DNA of 64,000 bases, from the NCBI GenBank assembly GCA_964577615.1, contig CAZNZW010000004.1, forward strand, positions 19,015 to 83,014, given 5' to 3'. The position numbers were made by a program, and so were the translations under genes. The DNA comes from QNYZ01 sp964577615 (GTDB lineage Bacteria > Desulfobacterota > Desulfobacteria > Desulfobacterales > QNYZ01). Each line of letters opens with the position of its first letter. Position 1 is the stretch's first letter. Below the pieces are notes generated by a model, which was not told the origin of the DNA, searched no databases, and was given only the letters and a program-made list of their open reading frames with translations. This document shows, piece by piece, positions 18,999 to 27,337 of the stretch.

Positions 18999-19980
18999 GT
19001 TGTCTCCCGGCCAGAACGAAGTAAGCGCTTACCATCAGCCAGTTGAAAGCGGCCACAGCCAGGCGCACCCCCGGAGGAACGGCGGACGGTGACCAGAATG
19101 CCTCCACGAAGGCGGCAATGAGCAGCATAAAGGCCGCGCCCATGACGAGTTTCAGCGCCTGCGGGGCCATTGCCTTCAGCGCGCCGCGCCGCGTCTGAAT
19201 ACCGGGCATGATCAGCGCCCGGGCCAGGAGCAGTCCGGCGGTTCCGGAAATAACGATGGCCGTCAGCTCAAAAGCGCCATGTCCGGCCACAAAGGGCCAG
19301 AATACCCCGGCATAGGGCGCATGGGATAAATGCCCGGCCACCGCGCCCAGAAACAGGCCGTTGAACAGAAGGGACAGCAGGGTGCCCAGCCCCAGCAGCA
19401 TGCCGCCGGCAAAGGTCCGGAATCCGATGGAAATATTATTGAGAATATAAAAACCGAACATGCGCACATTGGTCTCCGATGTCCGGTTCATGTCCCGGCC
19501 GGGCTTGCGGTTCTGGGGATCGTACATGTATTCGACCCGGCTGACCTGGCCCTCATCCATGATGCCGTAAATCATCACCGGATCATGATAGGTGAGATAT
19601 CCGGCCACGGCGGCCGGTACAGCAAAGATCAGCAGGGTCAGATAAAAAATCGCCCGGTGCCGCCGCAGGGTACGGGGGAAGTCCGATCCGATAAAGGCAA
19701 TCGCCTTCTGCACCCATGCCCGGCGGGGTCGATATAACTGCCGGTGCCCCCTGAGTACAAACCGGTGCAGACGCGCCACCAGGGCCGGGCTGTACTGCCG
19801 GCTCCGGGCCAGCGCGTAGTGGTTGCAGATCGTTTTATACAGACCCGGAAAATCCGCCGGATTATCGGATTCGGCGTCATGATGACCGTCATTTCCGGCA
19901 GACGCTTCAAATCCGGCCAGCATCCGGTTGAATCGCTCCCACAGGGGCGAATATAATGTTTCAAACTGTTCCTGACGCAT
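18988..19980 (-). CDS. SpoIIM-family membrane protein
   Basis: A 330-residue protein with a cytoplasmic N-terminal helical region (about 1-105), then six or seven membrane helices. The SpoIIM/DUF95 signature is readable: F-Y-I-L-N-N-I-S-I-G-F-R-T-F-A-G-G followed by a glycine-rich helix and G-H-G-A-F-E-L-T-A-I. The family name comes from sporulation, but in Gram-negative genomes it accompanies RDD, DUF4129, MoxR and DUF58 genes and has nothing to do with spores. Stop and start lie within a few bases of the RDD gene. Confidence 0.86.
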   Translation of the reverse strand: MRQEQFETLYSPLWERFNRMLAGFEASAGNDGHHDAESDNPADFPGLYKTICNHYALARSRQYSPALVARLHRFVLRGHRQLYRPRRAWVQKAIAFIGSDFPRTLRRHRAIFYLTLLIFAVPAAVAGYLTYHDPVMIYGIMDEGQVSRVEYMYDPQNRKPGRDMNRTSETNVRMFGFYILNNISIGFRTFAGGMLLGLGTLLSLLFNGLFLGAVAGHLSHAPYAGVFWPFVAGHGAFELTAIVISGTAGLLLARALIMPGIQTRRGALKAMAPQALKLVMGAAFMLLIAAFVEAFWSPSAVPPGVRLAVAAFNWLMVSAYFVLAGRQHGS

Positions 19981-19983
19981 TAT

Positions 19984-20685
19984 TTATCGGCTCCCGGAAA
20001 ACCAGTTGGCAAAAGCGAGCAGGGTCTGCTCGGGCGCTTCACCGTCCATGGAAAGAAAAGAGAGCCGGCCGGCCAGTTCCCGCCGCCGCCCGGCGGACAA
20101 TGAACCGCTCCGCTCGGCAAAATCCATGATCAGGCGCTGCTCGGCAAGGGTAAACGGCCGGGGCGGCCGGCGGGCCGGATACGCCGGAATTTTCCGGCGG
20201 CCGTCTTCTGTGTCTGTGTACACCACTACGGTGCCGGCGGCCAGGTCGCCCAGGCGCTGAAATTTCCCGTTCATCACCATGGCCACCAGGCCGGTACCAT
20301 AAAACAGCGGAAAAAAATCGGCGGTCCGGAGCAGATTGCGCAGCAGCGCGGTGGACCAGTTCAGCGGGGTGCCGTCGGCCTGCATGACCTCCAGCCCCAA
20401 TGCCATTTTACCTGGTGTGGCCCGTTTGTACATTTCGAAAAGCACCGGATAAAACCACTCCATCAGGAAGATGAAGATCATGACGGCCGCCGTTCCCACT
20501 CCGCCAAACAGCGTTGAAACCGAAACCATCAGAACGATGAAATAGGCCACGGCCCGGATGGCCATGTCGATGGCCCAGGCCATACCCCGGGCCACGGGGC
20601 CGGCCGGCCGTAAAACCAGGGGAATCCCCTCCGGGGTCTCGTAGTCAAAAAGGGTGTCCAGGCCGGATGAGGCGATGGCGTTCAC
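19984..20685 (-). CDS. RDD-family membrane protein
   Basis: A 233-residue protein. After a soluble N-terminus it shows the RDD pattern R-G-M-A-W-A-I-D-M-A-I-R (Arg and Asp in helix 1), two more helices, then K-R-A-T-P-G-K-M-A-L-G-L and a last helix followed by G-K-F-Q-R-L-G-D-L-A-A-G-T-V-V-V-Y. The C-terminal 70 residues are soluble and charged. Transport has been proposed for some RDD proteins, but none can be assigned here. It overlaps the upstream gene by four bases. Confidence 0.85.
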   Translation of the reverse strand: MNAIASSGLDTLFDYETPEGIPLVLRPAGPVARGMAWAIDMAIRAVAYFIVLMVSVSTLFGGVGTAAVMIFIFLMEWFYPVLFEMYKRATPGKMALGLEVMQADGTPLNWSTALLRNLLRTADFFPLFYGTGLVAMVMNGKFQRLGDLAAGTVVVYTDTEDGRRKIPAYPARRPPRPFTLAEQRLIMDFAERSGSLSAGRRRELAGRLSFLSMDGEAPEQTLLAFANWFSGSR

Positions 20686-21929
20686 GAATAAAACAGATCC
20701 CGGTAGCCGGTGTAGATCGACAGGCTGACCACCGATATAACCGGTACCATCACCACCATCATCACCAGAGGGAAGATAAACATGGCTGGCAGCGCGCCCT
20801 GTACGCTGAAAAAGAGCGGGACCAGAATGGCCATGGCAATGCCGGAGATGATGGTGATGCCCATGAAGAGGAGCATGAGCACCAGCCCGTAAACGGTAAA
20901 CGGCCAGAAATTTTTCCAGCAGGCCGCAAAACTGAGTTTCATGGCCGGCCAGGCATCGTAACCGTTTATCGCAATCAGCGGGGTCGCAAACCAGGCCGCC
21001 ATATAGAGCGGTATGGACACCCCCAGACTGACAAGAAATCCGACCACAAGCATTAATATATTTCCACTAGAAAAAGACTCGGGAGAAACCGCGCCCGTAA
21101 AGATCGACACCCCGAAAAAGAGAAAAAGAGGCGCCACGCAAACGAGTATTCCCAGGACCATCAGGAGGGCGAACAGCATCAACTGGTTTCGATTGATGGC
21201 AAATCCGGCGAACAGATAATTGAGCTGAAAAATGTCACCGTCGTTATGCGCCTGGGCCCCCAGCATCAGCCCGCCGAAAAAAACCGGGAAAAGGAAGTAT
21301 CCGATAAACGGGCCGATCAGTGGTACCAGATTGGTCAACAATCCCAGAAAATACATCAGGGCAATGGCCCCCATCCAGGCCCAGGGGCGTTCCTTCAGCA
21401 TACTGTAGGCATCCATCAGCCATTGCCAGCCCTGACCGGCCCGGACTTTCCGGGGCGTACCGAAACGGGTTTTGTCTGCCTCTTCCGCGTCCAGATCCGC
21501 CCGTGGTGCGGCATACGGGTTGGCCGATGACGCTCCGGCCGCGCCGATGTTTTCAGCAGATGGCGATACCAGGGGCGGTCCGGCCGGTTTGAGTGGTGTG
21601 TCGGACGATTTGGCCGGGGTATCGGGCGGCACCGGGGGCGGGCCAGCGGGACCGGCCGGGGCCTGACTGGCCATTTCGGCGGACGGCGCCGCCGGGGTTG
21701 GCACCAGTTCAACGACCAGGCCGGCCTGTTCCAAGTTGCGGCGGATGGTTTCCCCTGTTTTCCGGTCAACGTCTTTTTTCACGATCACCTGTTTTCCGGC
21801 GGACACCAGCTGATCGGCCTGATCCGCCGGCAGGCCAAACCGGGCCGTTAATTTTTTTGACGTGTCGCCCGGTTCACACCCTGTCCGCAGATGCCCCAGA
21901 AAGACAACCTGATAGGTAGTAGATTCCAT
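20682..21929 (-). CDS. BPSS1780-like membrane protein with small N-terminal domain and Pro-rich linker
   Basis: A 415-residue protein in three parts. Residues 1-75 form a small alpha/beta domain (Y-Q-V-V-F-L-G start, GETIRRNLEQAGLVVELVP end). Residues 76-165 are a Pro/Ala/Ser-rich linker. Residues 170-415 carry about six helices of the BPSS1780 type, with L-V-P-L-I-G-P-F-I-G-Y and M-K-L-S-F-A-A-C-W-K-N-F-W-P-F. The ATG at 21929 has AAGGAT upstream and is preferred to a GTG at 22013. It is the first gene of the overlapping eight-gene operon ending with DUF58. The N-terminal domain might sense or bind a peptide, but that is a guess. Confidence 0.75.
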   Translation of the reverse strand: MESTTYQVVFLGHLRTGCEPGDTSKKLTARFGLPADQADQLVSAGKQVIVKKDVDRKTGETIRRNLEQAGLVVELVPTPAAPSAEMASQAPAGPAGPPPVPPDTPAKSSDTPLKPAGPPLVSPSAENIGAAGASSANPYAAPRADLDAEEADKTRFGTPRKVRAGQGWQWLMDAYSMLKERPWAWMGAIALMYFLGLLTNLVPLIGPFIGYFLFPVFFGGLMLGAQAHNDGDIFQLNYLFAGFAINRNQLMLFALLMVLGILVCVAPLFLFFGVSIFTGAVSPESFSSGNILMLVVGFLVSLGVSIPLYMAAWFATPLIAINGYDAWPAMKLSFAACWKNFWPFTVYGLVLMLLFMGITIISGIAMAILVPLFFSVQGALPAMFIFPLVMMVVMVPVISVVSLSIYTGYRDLFYS

Positions 21930-22062
21930 TTTTTCATCCTTTTTCAGATTCCGGTTGCTTTTTTCAGGTAAGTATTTCCGTTTCCGTGCCAGACCTTTAT
22001 TAAAACGTTTCACTGGAAACAGTCAACAATCTATAATCGTAAAAGATACAACAGGCTCTGGT

Positions 22063-22473
22063 TCAGACGCCGGGTGAAGCTGATGGAGATGTCTCCGTGT
22101 CATTGGCAATTTCAATCAGATTGCCATCCGGATCCCTGAAGTAGAAAGAAAGGATGGAATGGCGGGCGCCCGCGCGCGCCACCGGCCCTTCGATGATGGG
22201 TACTCCCATATTTTTAACATGCGCCATGGCTTTTTCGAGGGGCGTCTTCGTCATAAAGCATACGTCCTGCGCACCGGGCATCGGCACATTAGCCGCTGGA
22301 TCAATTTCCCCGCCCTGCGGATGAAGGTTGATTTTCTGCCGGCCGAACACCAGGGAGATACGGCCCCTGGCATCGGTCCTTACGTTCATACCGAGAACAA
22401 TGCGGTAAAAACGAACGGTTTCTTCAATATTTTTAACCGTCAGGACGATATGGTCGATGTGGGAAATATCCAT
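22063..22473 (-). CDS. VOC-family (glyoxalase/dioxygenase fold) protein
   Basis: A 136-residue cytoplasmic protein with two beta-alpha-beta-beta-beta modules. It begins I-D-H-I-V-L-T-V-K-N-I-E-E-T-V-R-F-Y and ends F-Y-F-R-D-P-D-G-N-L-I-E-I. The metal-ligand positions of the fold (His at the start, His in the middle, Glu at the end) are present. The reaction is not predictable at this level; glyoxalase, fosfomycin-resistance-like and epimerase members share the fold. AAGGGG precedes the ATG. It lies 134 bases upstream of the MoxR-type operon on the same strand and may share its transcript. Confidence 0.85.
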   Translation of the reverse strand: MDISHIDHIVLTVKNIEETVRFYRIVLGMNVRTDARGRISLVFGRQKINLHPQGGEIDPAANVPMPGAQDVCFMTKTPLEKAMAHVKNMGVPIIEGPVARAGARHSILSFYFRDPDGNLIEIANDTETSPSASPGV

Positions 22474-22634
22474 TGCGCCCCTTTTTCCTCGATAACCGGT
22501 TTTCCGCAGTATTCCGGCCCGTGGGGATTTGACTGTTCAACCGGCAGGCGCCTGTTGGGTTCATTGATTCCCGCCGGGCAGAATGATACCAGACAGGCTC
22601 AGAAAATGTCCAGATGTACACCCATTTATTTTCA

Positions 22635-22663
22635 TTGACTCGCCATGTGACGCTGATTATACA
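22635..22663 (+). promoter_or_regulatory. Sigma-70-type promoter for pepA
   Basis: TTGACT (22635-22640) and TATACA (22658-22663) are 17 bases apart. The position, about 60 bases before the pepA ATG in noncoding DNA, fits. The rest of the 22474-22729 gap shows no gene. Confidence 0.5.
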
Positions 22664-22729
22664 TTTTACCGGGTCATTTGATCTCAGAGCAAACGGTTCC
22701 GCATTTTACACATAAAAGGAGAAATTTTC

Positions 22730-24205
22730 ATGCTGCAGCTTTCGACAGTCGATCCCGTTAAAACTAAACTGGCCCTGCTCGTCATTCCGGTCGCCGAAGA
22801 CAACCCCCTCGGCGGAGACCGGACCCTGACCGCCCTGATCCGGAAAGTCAAAGCGCTTAAAGAATTCAAAGGCGCCAGAGATGACTCCCTCATGCTTTAC
22901 GAATCGCCGAAAATCAAGGCGGACCGCGTGCTCTTTCTTGGATTGGGGAAAAGCGGGGAAATCAACGCCGAGCGATTGCGCAGCATGGCCGGCGAGGCTG
23001 TGAAAAAAGCGATCGCCTCAGGCCTTGCCGACATCGCGTTTTTCATCCCGCCGGCCAGACATCTGCCTCTGGACAAAACACAGGTTCTGACAGCCATTGC
23101 CGAAGGGGCCCGTCTGGCCAATCATCGGTTTGACAGATACAAGAAACCGACGCATCCGCCTTTAAAACGGATCAAGATGCTTGTCAGCGCCCCGGCCAAG
23201 GCCGGTGACCGCGCTCTGCTGGCCAGAATCGACACGGTCTGCGAAGGGACCCTGACGGCCCGGGACTGGATCAACACGACGGCCAATGATAAACCACCGG
23301 CGGTTTTTGCCCGCGAAATTAAACGGATCGCGCTGAAAACCGGTCTGAAGGTCGATGTCTACGATGAGCGCTGGCTGAAAAAAACCGGGCTGAACGCGCT
23401 GCTGGCCGTGGCACAGGGAAGTGAAAACCGGCCCCGGCTGATGGTCCTGCGGCATCGTCCCGGGAAAGGTAAAAAACCGGTTGCCCTGATCGGCAAGGGG
23501 GTGACCTTTGACTCCGGCGGTATCAATCTCAAGCCTTCCGGATCCATCGAAACCATGAAATGCGATATGTCCGGTGCCGCGGCCGTTGCTGCCACGCTCA
23601 TCACCGCCGCCCGGCTGAACCTGGCAACTCCCCTGGTTGGCGTGATTCCAATGGTCGAGAACATGCCGTCGGGCAATGCCATCCGACCCGGCGATATCGT
23701 CAAATCGTGGCTGGGAAAAACCATTGAGATCGGCAACACCGATGCCGAGGGCCGGTTGATCCTGATCGACGCCATGGCCTGGGCCATCAAAAAGTTTTCA
23801 CCGGCGGTCACCATCGACATGGCAACGCTTACCGGCGCCTGTGTCGTCGCGCTGGGGGAAAACATCGCCGGCACCTTCTCACCCGATGATGCGCTGGCCG
23901 ATGCGCTGGTGCAGGCTGGCAGAGACGTTCATGAACGCTGCTGGCGGATGCCGCTCCCGGATGATTATAAAGAGCTGCTCAAAAGTGATTTTGCCGATCT
24001 GAATAATATCAGCGCGACGCGATGGGGCGGCGCCATTACCGCGGCGCTGTTCCTGTCCGAATTCGTCAAGGATACCCGCTGGGCGCATATCGATATCGCC
24101 GGCCCGGCTTTTTTAAAAAAAGGCGCCGCTTACGGGGAAGCCGGGGCCACCGGATTTGGTGTCCGGCTGATTTGCCGGTTTCTGGAATCGTTTAAAGGTG
24201 TTTGA
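22730..24205 (+). CDS. pepA: Leucyl aminopeptidase, M17 family
   Basis: A 491-residue cytoplasmic metallo-aminopeptidase removing N-terminal residues from peptides. Active-site and metal motifs are intact: G-K-G-V-T-F-D-S-G-G-I-N-L-K-P (Lys and Asp ligands), K-C-D-M-S-G-A-A, and the M17 signature N-T-D-A-E-G-R-L (Asp and Glu ligands, catalytic Arg). Length is normal for the family. AAGGAG sits nine bases before the ATG. It is monocistronic by context, with a convergent neighbour downstream. Confidence 0.95.
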   Translation: MLQLSTVDPVKTKLALLVIPVAEDNPLGGDRTLTALIRKVKALKEFKGARDDSLMLYESPKIKADRVLFLGLGKSGEINAERLRSMAGEAVKKAIASGLADIAFFIPPARHLPLDKTQVLTAIAEGARLANHRFDRYKKPTHPPLKRIKMLVSAPAKAGDRALLARIDTVCEGTLTARDWINTTANDKPPAVFAREIKRIALKTGLKVDVYDERWLKKTGLNALLAVAQGSENRPRLMVLRHRPGKGKKPVALIGKGVTFDSGGINLKPSGSIETMKCDMSGAAAVAATLITAARLNLATPLVGVIPMVENMPSGNAIRPGDIVKSWLGKTIEIGNTDAEGRLILIDAMAWAIKKFSPAVTIDMATLTGACVVALGENIAGTFSPDDALADALVQAGRDVHERCWRMPLPDDYKELLKSDFADLNNISATRWGGAITAALFLSEFVKDTRWAHIDIAGPAFLKKGAAYGEAGATGFGVRLICRFLESFKGV

Positions 24206-24245
24206 TAAAGGTATCTGCCCCCCCGTTTCCCGCCACAAAGAAATC

Positions 24246-24284
24246 CGGCCGGATGGGTCCGCAATCCGGGCGCCCGTCCGGCCG
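24246..24284. terminator. GC-rich inverted repeat between convergent genes
   Basis: Arms 24246-24257 and 24273-24284 pair over 12 positions with one G-T wobble; the loop is 15 bases. It has no T run on either strand. Its place between the ends of pepA and the SH3 gene suggests a bidirectional transcription stop, but it could be only a stable hairpin. Confidence 0.45.
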
Positions 24285-24325
24285 AATCTGCCGATTTCAC
24301 GCCCCTGCTGGTTTCCAACGCCCGC

Positions 24326-25402
24326 CTATTTAAACCGGATATCCAGCTGATAAATATTGTCTTCCATGATAAACTGCTGCTCGACGATATAATCGTGTTC
24401 GGGAATCAGATCGACCACAACGCGTATCTTCGGCTTTTTTCCCGCATGTATCCCCAGGCGGATGGCCCGGACAATCCCCGTTCCATATTCGACCTTTTTT
24501 TTCATCCCCGGAGACAGGTGCAGCCCGAAAAAATCGCTGACCACCCGGGGACGCTCGCCTTCCAGCACCATGGTGTGGGGAAGATGATAATTATTTAACA
24601 CGATCTTGACAGTTTGCCGGTCGGCCACAGGGGTTTCAACAAGGATGGCCCGGATGAGGTTGTCGTCCGCCGCCGGCTGTGCAGGCGCATCCATCGAGAA
24701 TAACATGCCATGAGCCCATCCTGTCCGGCCATCCTCGGTGTTGATCTGGTACCATCCGTCACGGGAGGCACTCACGGAAACTTTGTCGCCCTGTTTCAGA
24801 TAAAAGAGGGTTCTGGCATCTGTGGACGGGGATTGGCGGACCCGCCCCACCGGGATTTTGACGTATAGCGTCTCCGGGCCTGAAACCAGATCCGACTTTG
24901 GGTCGGATTTGCGATCCATTGTTTTGCTGAGGGCCGGATCCGGATTCGGCTTCTCTTTCCCGGCAAGCAGCTCTCCATCCTTTTCCACCGCCGCTGACGC
25001 CAGCGGACGATCCGCTGCCGCCTCCGGCAGAGGATCGTCGCTGGTTACCGTTTTGTCTGGTTTTTCACCGGCCAGGGCCGCAGAGGCGTCCTCCCCCCCG
25101 GTATCCGGGGCCGCCGGCGTCTTTTCCGCGTCAGTATCCGTGCCCCCTTCGGACGCCGTTTTCTCTTCAACAGGCTGCGGCAAGTCCGCTGACACCTCTT
25201 TATTTCCCGGCAACGCCGGATGCGGCGGTGTCACTTTGTAACGTGCCGGGGGCGCAACAGCCACCGCCGCCCCCCCCAACCCGGACTGCGCCTCCTTATC
25301 GTTGGCAAAAATATTGTATAAGATATAGCCAGCGCCAACAGCCACCATAAGCAGAACAATGGCCGCTCCCCAAAAACCCGGTTTATTTTTTTTATTTGTC
25401 AT
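24326..25402 (-). CDS. SH3-domain and AMIN-like protein, membrane-anchored
   Basis: A 358-residue protein. A single N-terminal helix (about residues 10-30) leads into a long acidic, Pro/Ala/Asp-rich linker (about 40-185). A bacterial SH3 domain follows (about 188-245; Y-V-K-I-P-V-G-R-V-R-Q-S-P and G-W-Y-Q-I-N-T-E-D-G-R-T-G-W), then an AMIN-like beta domain (about 260-358; I-R-V-V-V-D-L-I-P). SH3 and AMIN domains bind peptidoglycan or envelope partners, so a periplasmic cell-wall-associated role is likely. It has no enzymatic domain. It is divergent from the acyl-CoA ligase. Confidence 0.82.
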   Translation of the reverse strand: MTNKKNKPGFWGAAIVLLMVAVGAGYILYNIFANDKEAQSGLGGAAVAVAPPARYKVTPPHPALPGNKEVSADLPQPVEEKTASEGGTDTDAEKTPAAPDTGGEDASAALAGEKPDKTVTSDDPLPEAAADRPLASAAVEKDGELLAGKEKPNPDPALSKTMDRKSDPKSDLVSGPETLYVKIPVGRVRQSPSTDARTLFYLKQGDKVSVSASRDGWYQINTEDGRTGWAHGMLFSMDAPAQPAADDNLIRAILVETPVADRQTVKIVLNNYHLPHTMVLEGERPRVVSDFFGLHLSPGMKKKVEYGTGIVRAIRLGIHAGKKPKIRVVVDLIPEHDYIVEQQFIMEDNIYQLDIRFK

Positions 25403-25645
25403 ATCTGTCTCTTCTCAGGAACGAATGCATACTTTTTTTCTACCAAAAATGAAGTAAAAGAACAAGAGCATACGCTGGTTATGGTATCCACACGAACACA
25501 ATATCCCCGCTGTTTTCATTCTTGCATAAATATCGCATATGGAAAATTACCTTTTTTTGTGATATCAAGGAGTTTAACGATTGTCGATTCCGTTGACCGG
25601 CGCCCACATTTTCACATAAGACCGCCACCTCAAAAGGAGACTTCC

Positions 25646-27337
25646 ATGGAAAAGGAAATCAGGTATGCGGATAAACCGTGGCTGGACAATTACGGAGAGG
25701 GAACCTCTGCTGAAATAGCATTCGAAGAAACGTGTCTACCGGCGTTTCTGGATGCATCCGCCCGCAGCTTCCCCAGCAGCACCGCCCTGATTTTTCAAGG
25801 GTATAAGATGGATTATCAGCATCTCAATCAGGCGGTAAATACGTTTGCCGCCCGTTTGACGCAATTCGGGATCCAAAAGGGGGACAGCGTCGCCATCCAC
25901 CTGCCCAATCTCATCCCCTGTGTTATTGCTTATTACGCCATCCTCCGAATCGGCGCGATAGCCGTGATGAACAATCCTCTTTACGCGGATCGGGAGCTGG
26001 CCCACCAGTTCAATGATTCAGAGGCAAAACTGCTTATTACCCTTGATCTTCTGGGAAACCGGATGATTGATTTAAGGCCCAGGACAAAAATCAAACAGAT
26101 CATCATTGCATCCATCGGCGATTACCTGCCCTTCCCAAAAAATTTACTGTTTCCCCTGATCGGCAAAAAAAAGGGACTGGCGGCCGATGTCAAGCCGGCA
26201 TCGGATGTTTACAAATGGAAAACACTGATGGCCGGTGCGCCGGAAGCGGCGGCGGATGTCGAAATCGCCTTCAATGACACCGCCATGTATCAGTATACGG
26301 GTGGCACGACCGGTGTTTCCAAAGGCGTGATCCTGACGCATGCCAACCTGAGCAGCAATGTCCAGCAGGTGCGATCCTGGTTTCCAAAGTTTAAACGAGG
26401 GGAAGAAATCATGCTGGGCGCCCTGCCCTTTTTCCATGTCTTCGGTTTGACCACGGCCATGAATTTTGCCGTATATATGGGCTGGGGCAATATTCTCGTT
26501 CCCAAACCCCAGCCCGCGCCCCTGCTGGACGCCATTGAAAAATTCAAACCGACTTTTGCCCCTCTGGTTCCCACCATGTATATCGGCATGCTCAATCATC
26601 CCAAAATCAAACAGACGGATCTCACTTCGATCAAGGGATGTTTTTCAGGAAGCGCGCCCCTGCCCGTTGACGTGATTCGCGAGTTTGAGGAAAAGACCGG
26701 CGCCCGCATTGTCGAAGGATACGGTTTGACCGAATCATCACCGGTCACGCATACGAATCCCTTTTCCGGGGGGAAACGTAAAGTGGGGAGTATCGGCCTG
26801 CCCCTTTCAGATACGGTCTGCCGTATTGTTGACCTTGAAACCGGTGAGACAGACATGCCAGTCGGTGAATCCGGGGAGCTGATTATCCAAGGCCCCCAGG
26901 TGATGCAGGGGTATCTCAACCAACCCGGCGAAACAGAAAAAACCCTTACGGATGGCTGGCTGCATACCGGCGATATTGCCCGGATGGATGAAGAAGGGTA
27001 TTTTTATATTGTTGACCGGAAAAAAGACATGATTATCTGCGGGGGCTACAATGTCTATCCCCGGGATATCGAAGAAGTCCTTTTTGAACACCCCTTAATC
27101 GTCGAAGCGGCGGCCATCGGTGTTCCCCATCCCACCCGTGGCGAACAGGTCAAAGCTTTCATCGTTCTCAAAGAGGGCGAAACAGCGACCGAAGCGGAAA
27201 TCATTGCATACTGCAGGGAAAAACTGGCCACCTACAAACTGCCGACCCAGATCGAATTCAGAGACGCCCTGCCGAAAACCAACGTTGGCAAGATTCTCAA
27301 AAAAGATCTGAGACAGGAAAAAGAGGAACTGGCATAA
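25646..27337 (+). CDS. fadD: Long-chain fatty-acid-CoA ligase (FadD-type)
   Basis: A 563-residue AMP-forming acyl-CoA synthetase. Motifs are Y-T-G-G-T-T-G-V-S-K-G-V (P-loop-like), G-Y-G-L-T-E-S-S-P-V, G-D-I-A-R-M-D-E-E-G-Y-F and D-R-K-K-D-M-I-I-C-G-G-Y-N-V-Y-P, with a C-terminal K-T-N-V-G-K-I-L-K-K carrying the catalytic lysine. The frame is open from 25481, but the ATG at 25646 has AAAGGAG upstream and gives the normal N-terminus. Chain-length preference is inferred. The stop overlaps the fumarase ATG by one base, so the two are co-translated. Confidence 0.9.
   Translation: MEKEIRYADKPWLDNYGEGTSAEIAFEETCLPAFLDASARSFPSSTALIFQGYKMDYQHLNQAVNTFAARLTQFGIQKGDSVAIHLPNLIPCVIAYYAILRIGAIAVMNNPLYADRELAHQFNDSEAKLLITLDLLGNRMIDLRPRTKIKQIIIASIGDYLPFPKNLLFPLIGKKKGLAADVKPASDVYKWKTLMAGAPEAAADVEIAFNDTAMYQYTGGTTGVSKGVILTHANLSSNVQQVRSWFPKFKRGEEIMLGALPFFHVFGLTTAMNFAVYMGWGNILVPKPQPAPLLDAIEKFKPTFAPLVPTMYIGMLNHPKIKQTDLTSIKGCFSGSAPLPVDVIREFEEKTGARIVEGYGLTESSPVTHTNPFSGGKRKVGSIGLPLSDTVCRIVDLETGETDMPVGESGELIIQGPQVMQGYLNQPGETEKTLTDGWLHTGDIARMDEEGYFYIVDRKKDMIICGGYNVYPRDIEEVLFEHPLIVEAAAIGVPHPTRGEQVKAFIVLKEGETATEAEIIAYCREKLATYKLPTQIEFRDALPKTNVGKILKKDLRQEKEELA

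Noticed and set aside
18988..19980. Sporulation gene
   Set aside because: The SpoIIM name is historical; the operon context is the MoxR/DUF58 module and no other sporulation gene appears.
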